A program made the translations under genes and the position numbers. The notes under the pieces are model-generated. The model saw nothing but the letters and a program-made list of their open reading frames with translations. It was not told the origin of the DNA and made no database searches. This document shows positions 62,401 to 64,000 of a stretch of 64,000 bases of DNA, piece after piece (the stretch's first letter is position 1; every line of letters begins with the position of its first letter). The stretch comes from Takakia lepidozioides (Eukaryota; Streptophyta; Takakiopsida; Takakiales; Takakiaceae), in assembly GCA_030704615.1 (NCBI GenBank), contig CM060731.1, forward strand, positions 77,852,756-77,916,755, read 5' to 3'.

Positions 62401-64000
62401 CGTAAGACGTTGTTTGCCGTAGCCTTGTGGCCACTGACCCCGCGCCCAGTTTGAGCGGCACACAAAGGGACAGAAACTACCTTTGTCGGGGCCTGAAGCC
62501 GGAGGTATGACTTACCTTGAAACAGACAATTGATCCGAGTTCTCCAGCTATCCTCTAGAAATCCCTTCACACAAACATCAATCTGCTGTGTGTGATTTGC
62601 CCAATAACTAGACCCCAGAAGGGCCTGGGCTTGAGGCTCAGCCTCAAGATTTTCAAAGTTGGTCAACAGAGGTACAGAAACAATTCCCTCGATGAATTTG
62701 AAGAGGGTGTCTCTCTGGTGAGAGTGCCCAGGACAATGAATCAGAAAGTGGATATTGTCTTCAGGTTGCCCACACAACAGGCATTTGCAAACAAAAGAGA
62801 AAGAGAGAAAGAAACAATGACATTTACCATGGCTGAGGGGGTCCCAAGAGGCCTGTGGGACATGAAGATTTCTCTATCAACTCCACAGGATGCCCAGAGG
62901 GCTGCATGAGTCAACACTCAAACCCCGGGAGAACCACTGAAAAAGATGTCAGAAAACTTCAAGCATTGCCTTGAGACAGAGATAAGCTGCCAAACATTTA
63001 TGGTCCTCTATCAAAGAGCACTGCATGGTCTTTGATACATAACTAGGAATGGTTGCCTTTTAACTCAAGAAAATCAACTCATTTCAAGTGTCTAGTTGAG
63101 GAATCACCTGAGTATGCCATGTGTTAATATCATCATCATGAGTCACGTACAGTGCAGGATCTCCATCGGGAGTGGACTCCGAAGGACTCAGGATCCATGA
63201 GATGCGGTGAATTTGAACAAGCTCATCTCGATGCCAGCGTGCAGCCTTTCTCCAACGCTGCTCAAAGTTGGTGAGGACATCATATGCAGCTGGACCTTCG
63301 ATTTTAGAATGCAAATCATGCCACGGTTCCCTAGGGCCTCCTCCCTCAGCCCCCACCTGTTACACAGCAGATTGACAACGGCCCTCAACCTTGCTATACT
63401 GGATCCTCTCTCTAAGATCCTCTTATCTCCCTCACCTGCTCCTCAACACTGCTAATCTTCTATTAGGTGGCCAAGGAAAGTCCACAAAACCATGGCTTAG
63501 TAGAGTCCAAGAGTACTGTGCCTTGAATTCAGGATATCATGGATGCATGAATCAATTAGCAAGGGGCTAGGTTATCGTTTGTGATAAGGTTGGAAGGAAT
63601 AGATGGAGTTGTAGGCACACTGGGTGGTCCATTGTAAGACACCCTAATTAACAAAGCGGAAACTAGAAACCTAAGACATGGCCTAATACAATGAAATCAT
63701 GGACTCTTCCTAGAACTGTGTAGGTCTGGAGTGGATATTCCTCCTTCCTGTGGTCTGGAATAAGTCTCAGAAATACATACCACGACTTGCAAGTTCTAAC
63801 CCCTGCTAAGTACACTGACAGAACCTAAGACACTTCCTACGATGGGAAAGCTCTCGCAACGGACATACAGAGCAGAGAGAGCTGAAGAGGAGAAGTGAGA
63901 CATTTGACTTCAAAAGAAACTCACCGGGAAAGTGGGATTGTGAAAGTCATCTTTGTGTACAGTTTGTAGGGTACGAAAAAGAGAATGGTCAGGGGTGTCC
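56425..64000 (-). CDS. PLD: Phospholipase D, alpha-type (plant C2-PLD), 3' eight exons, 5' end off the window
   Basis: Hydrolyses phosphatidylcholine and related lipids to phosphatidic acid at membranes; in plants it is calcium dependent and acts in stress signalling. Exons on the minus strand: 63925 to beyond 64000, 63108-63356, 61096-61164, 60713-60860, 58789-58937, 58067-58240, 57351-57548 and 56425-56721, all in phase. In order: [14 protein letters not shown], then [20 protein letters not shown] and [56 protein letters not shown], the second HKD motif [11 protein letters not shown] with [18 protein letters not shown], and the C-terminus [11 protein letters not shown]...GHLMPYPV...LPDILTT-like. 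The first HKD box and the C2 domain should lie right of the window. Confidence 0.95.
56980..57030 (+). repeat. Degenerate copy of the TTATAAAGTacc retroposon tail
   Basis: CTCTGTGGATGTTATAAAGT followed by a CTTT-rich tail, similar to the repeats at 2.8 and 22.2-22.5 kb. It lies in the last intron of the phospholipase D gene. Confidence 0.4.
59604..59836. repeat. Tandem duplication, period about 116 bp, in a phospholipase D intron
   Basis: GCTGGTCAGC(A/G)ATTTGGAGAA starts at 59605 and again at 59721, and the following hundred bases are similar (GCATCAGGATGCAGTT against GTAGCAGGATGCGGTT). Two diverged units. Confidence 0.6.
61900..62160 (-). repeat. LINE fragment, diverged, in phospholipase D intron
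   Basis: Its right end (GAGAATACCCCAGACAATG to GGATGCCCGCATCGGGCAAC) parallels the start of the fragment at 62.7 kb. It is a partial, older copy of the same family in the same orientation. Confidence 0.5.
62256..62810 (-). pseudogene. Non-LTR retrotransposon (LINE) C-terminal end with CCHC zinc-binding motif
   Basis: An open frame of about 170 codons begins [19 protein letters not shown] (C-x2-C...H-x4-C), then [10 protein letters not shown], the pattern of the zinc-binding segment that ends many plant LINE reverse transcriptases. It then runs into 3' sequence shared with 14.3 kb and, briefly, 24.18 kb (CTCATAAGACGTTGTTTGCC). It is a 5'-truncated insertion in sense orientation inside a 1.9-kb phospholipase D intron. 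Confidence 0.7.

Overview
The window is nuclear DNA of a streptophyte (plant lineage: land plant or charophyte-type alga). The evidence is an intron-rich plant-type lipoxygenase with a PLAT domain, a plant alpha-type phospholipase D, a two-zinc-finger PRMT3, GT-AG introns of several hundred bases, and a mix of Ty1/copia, Ty3/gypsy, pogo, LINE, SINE and Tourist-like MITE sequences. I cannot name the species from sequence alone. All recognised host genes are on the minus strand; I rebuilt their exons by hand from reading frame, splice sites and family motifs.

Layout. About 0.3-5.3 kb: twelve exons of a serine peptidase family S9 (prolyl-oligopeptidase type) gene whose catalytic-serine end lies off the left edge. 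5.3-11.2 kb: gene-poor DNA with a decayed copia fragment and a repeat block built around a 26-base palindrome. 11.3-12.0 kb: an ORF with a SWIM zinc finger. 12.2-17.1 kb: complete PRMT3, 7 exons. 18.5-19.2 kb: an intronless six-helix membrane protein of the DUF1648/SdpI family, which is typical of bacteria. 21.1-27.0 kb: complete lipoxygenase, 11 exons, with a TATA box upstream. 27-32.5 kb: non-coding and transposon-derived DNA (a 38-bp-arm hairpin, two adjacent inverted-repeat elements, a dead pogo-like transposase). 32.5-53.7 kb: two insertions of one large retroelement, same orientation, 291 bp apart. 53.8-55.2 kb: a Tourist-like MITE and a tRNA-derived SINE. 56.4 kb to the right edge: the 3' eight exons of a phospholipase D gene, with LINE fragments in an intron.

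The outstanding feature is the retroelement pair. On the minus strand each carries gag, two CCHC knuckles, an aspartic protease, a C5-cytosine DNA methyltransferase with motifs I, IV, VI, VIII, IX and X in canonical (DNMT3-like) order, then (copy 1 only) reverse transcriptase and RNase H, then a DDE integrase ending in a PHD finger. So a Ty3/gypsy-type polyprotein holds both a DNA-methylation writer and a potential chromatin reader. The ends are also odd: both copies have the arrangement A - internal - B - A - B (a split-direct-repeat layout) rather than two equal LTRs, yet both are bounded by exact 4-bp target duplications (GTGT and ATCG). Copy 2 has lost the reverse transcriptase and RNase H but keeps the methyltransferase region. 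Both copies are broken by frameshifts. Retrotransposons carrying cytosine methyltransferases have been reported from dinoflagellates and charophytes; the combination with a PHD finger and these terminal repeats is what looks new to me.
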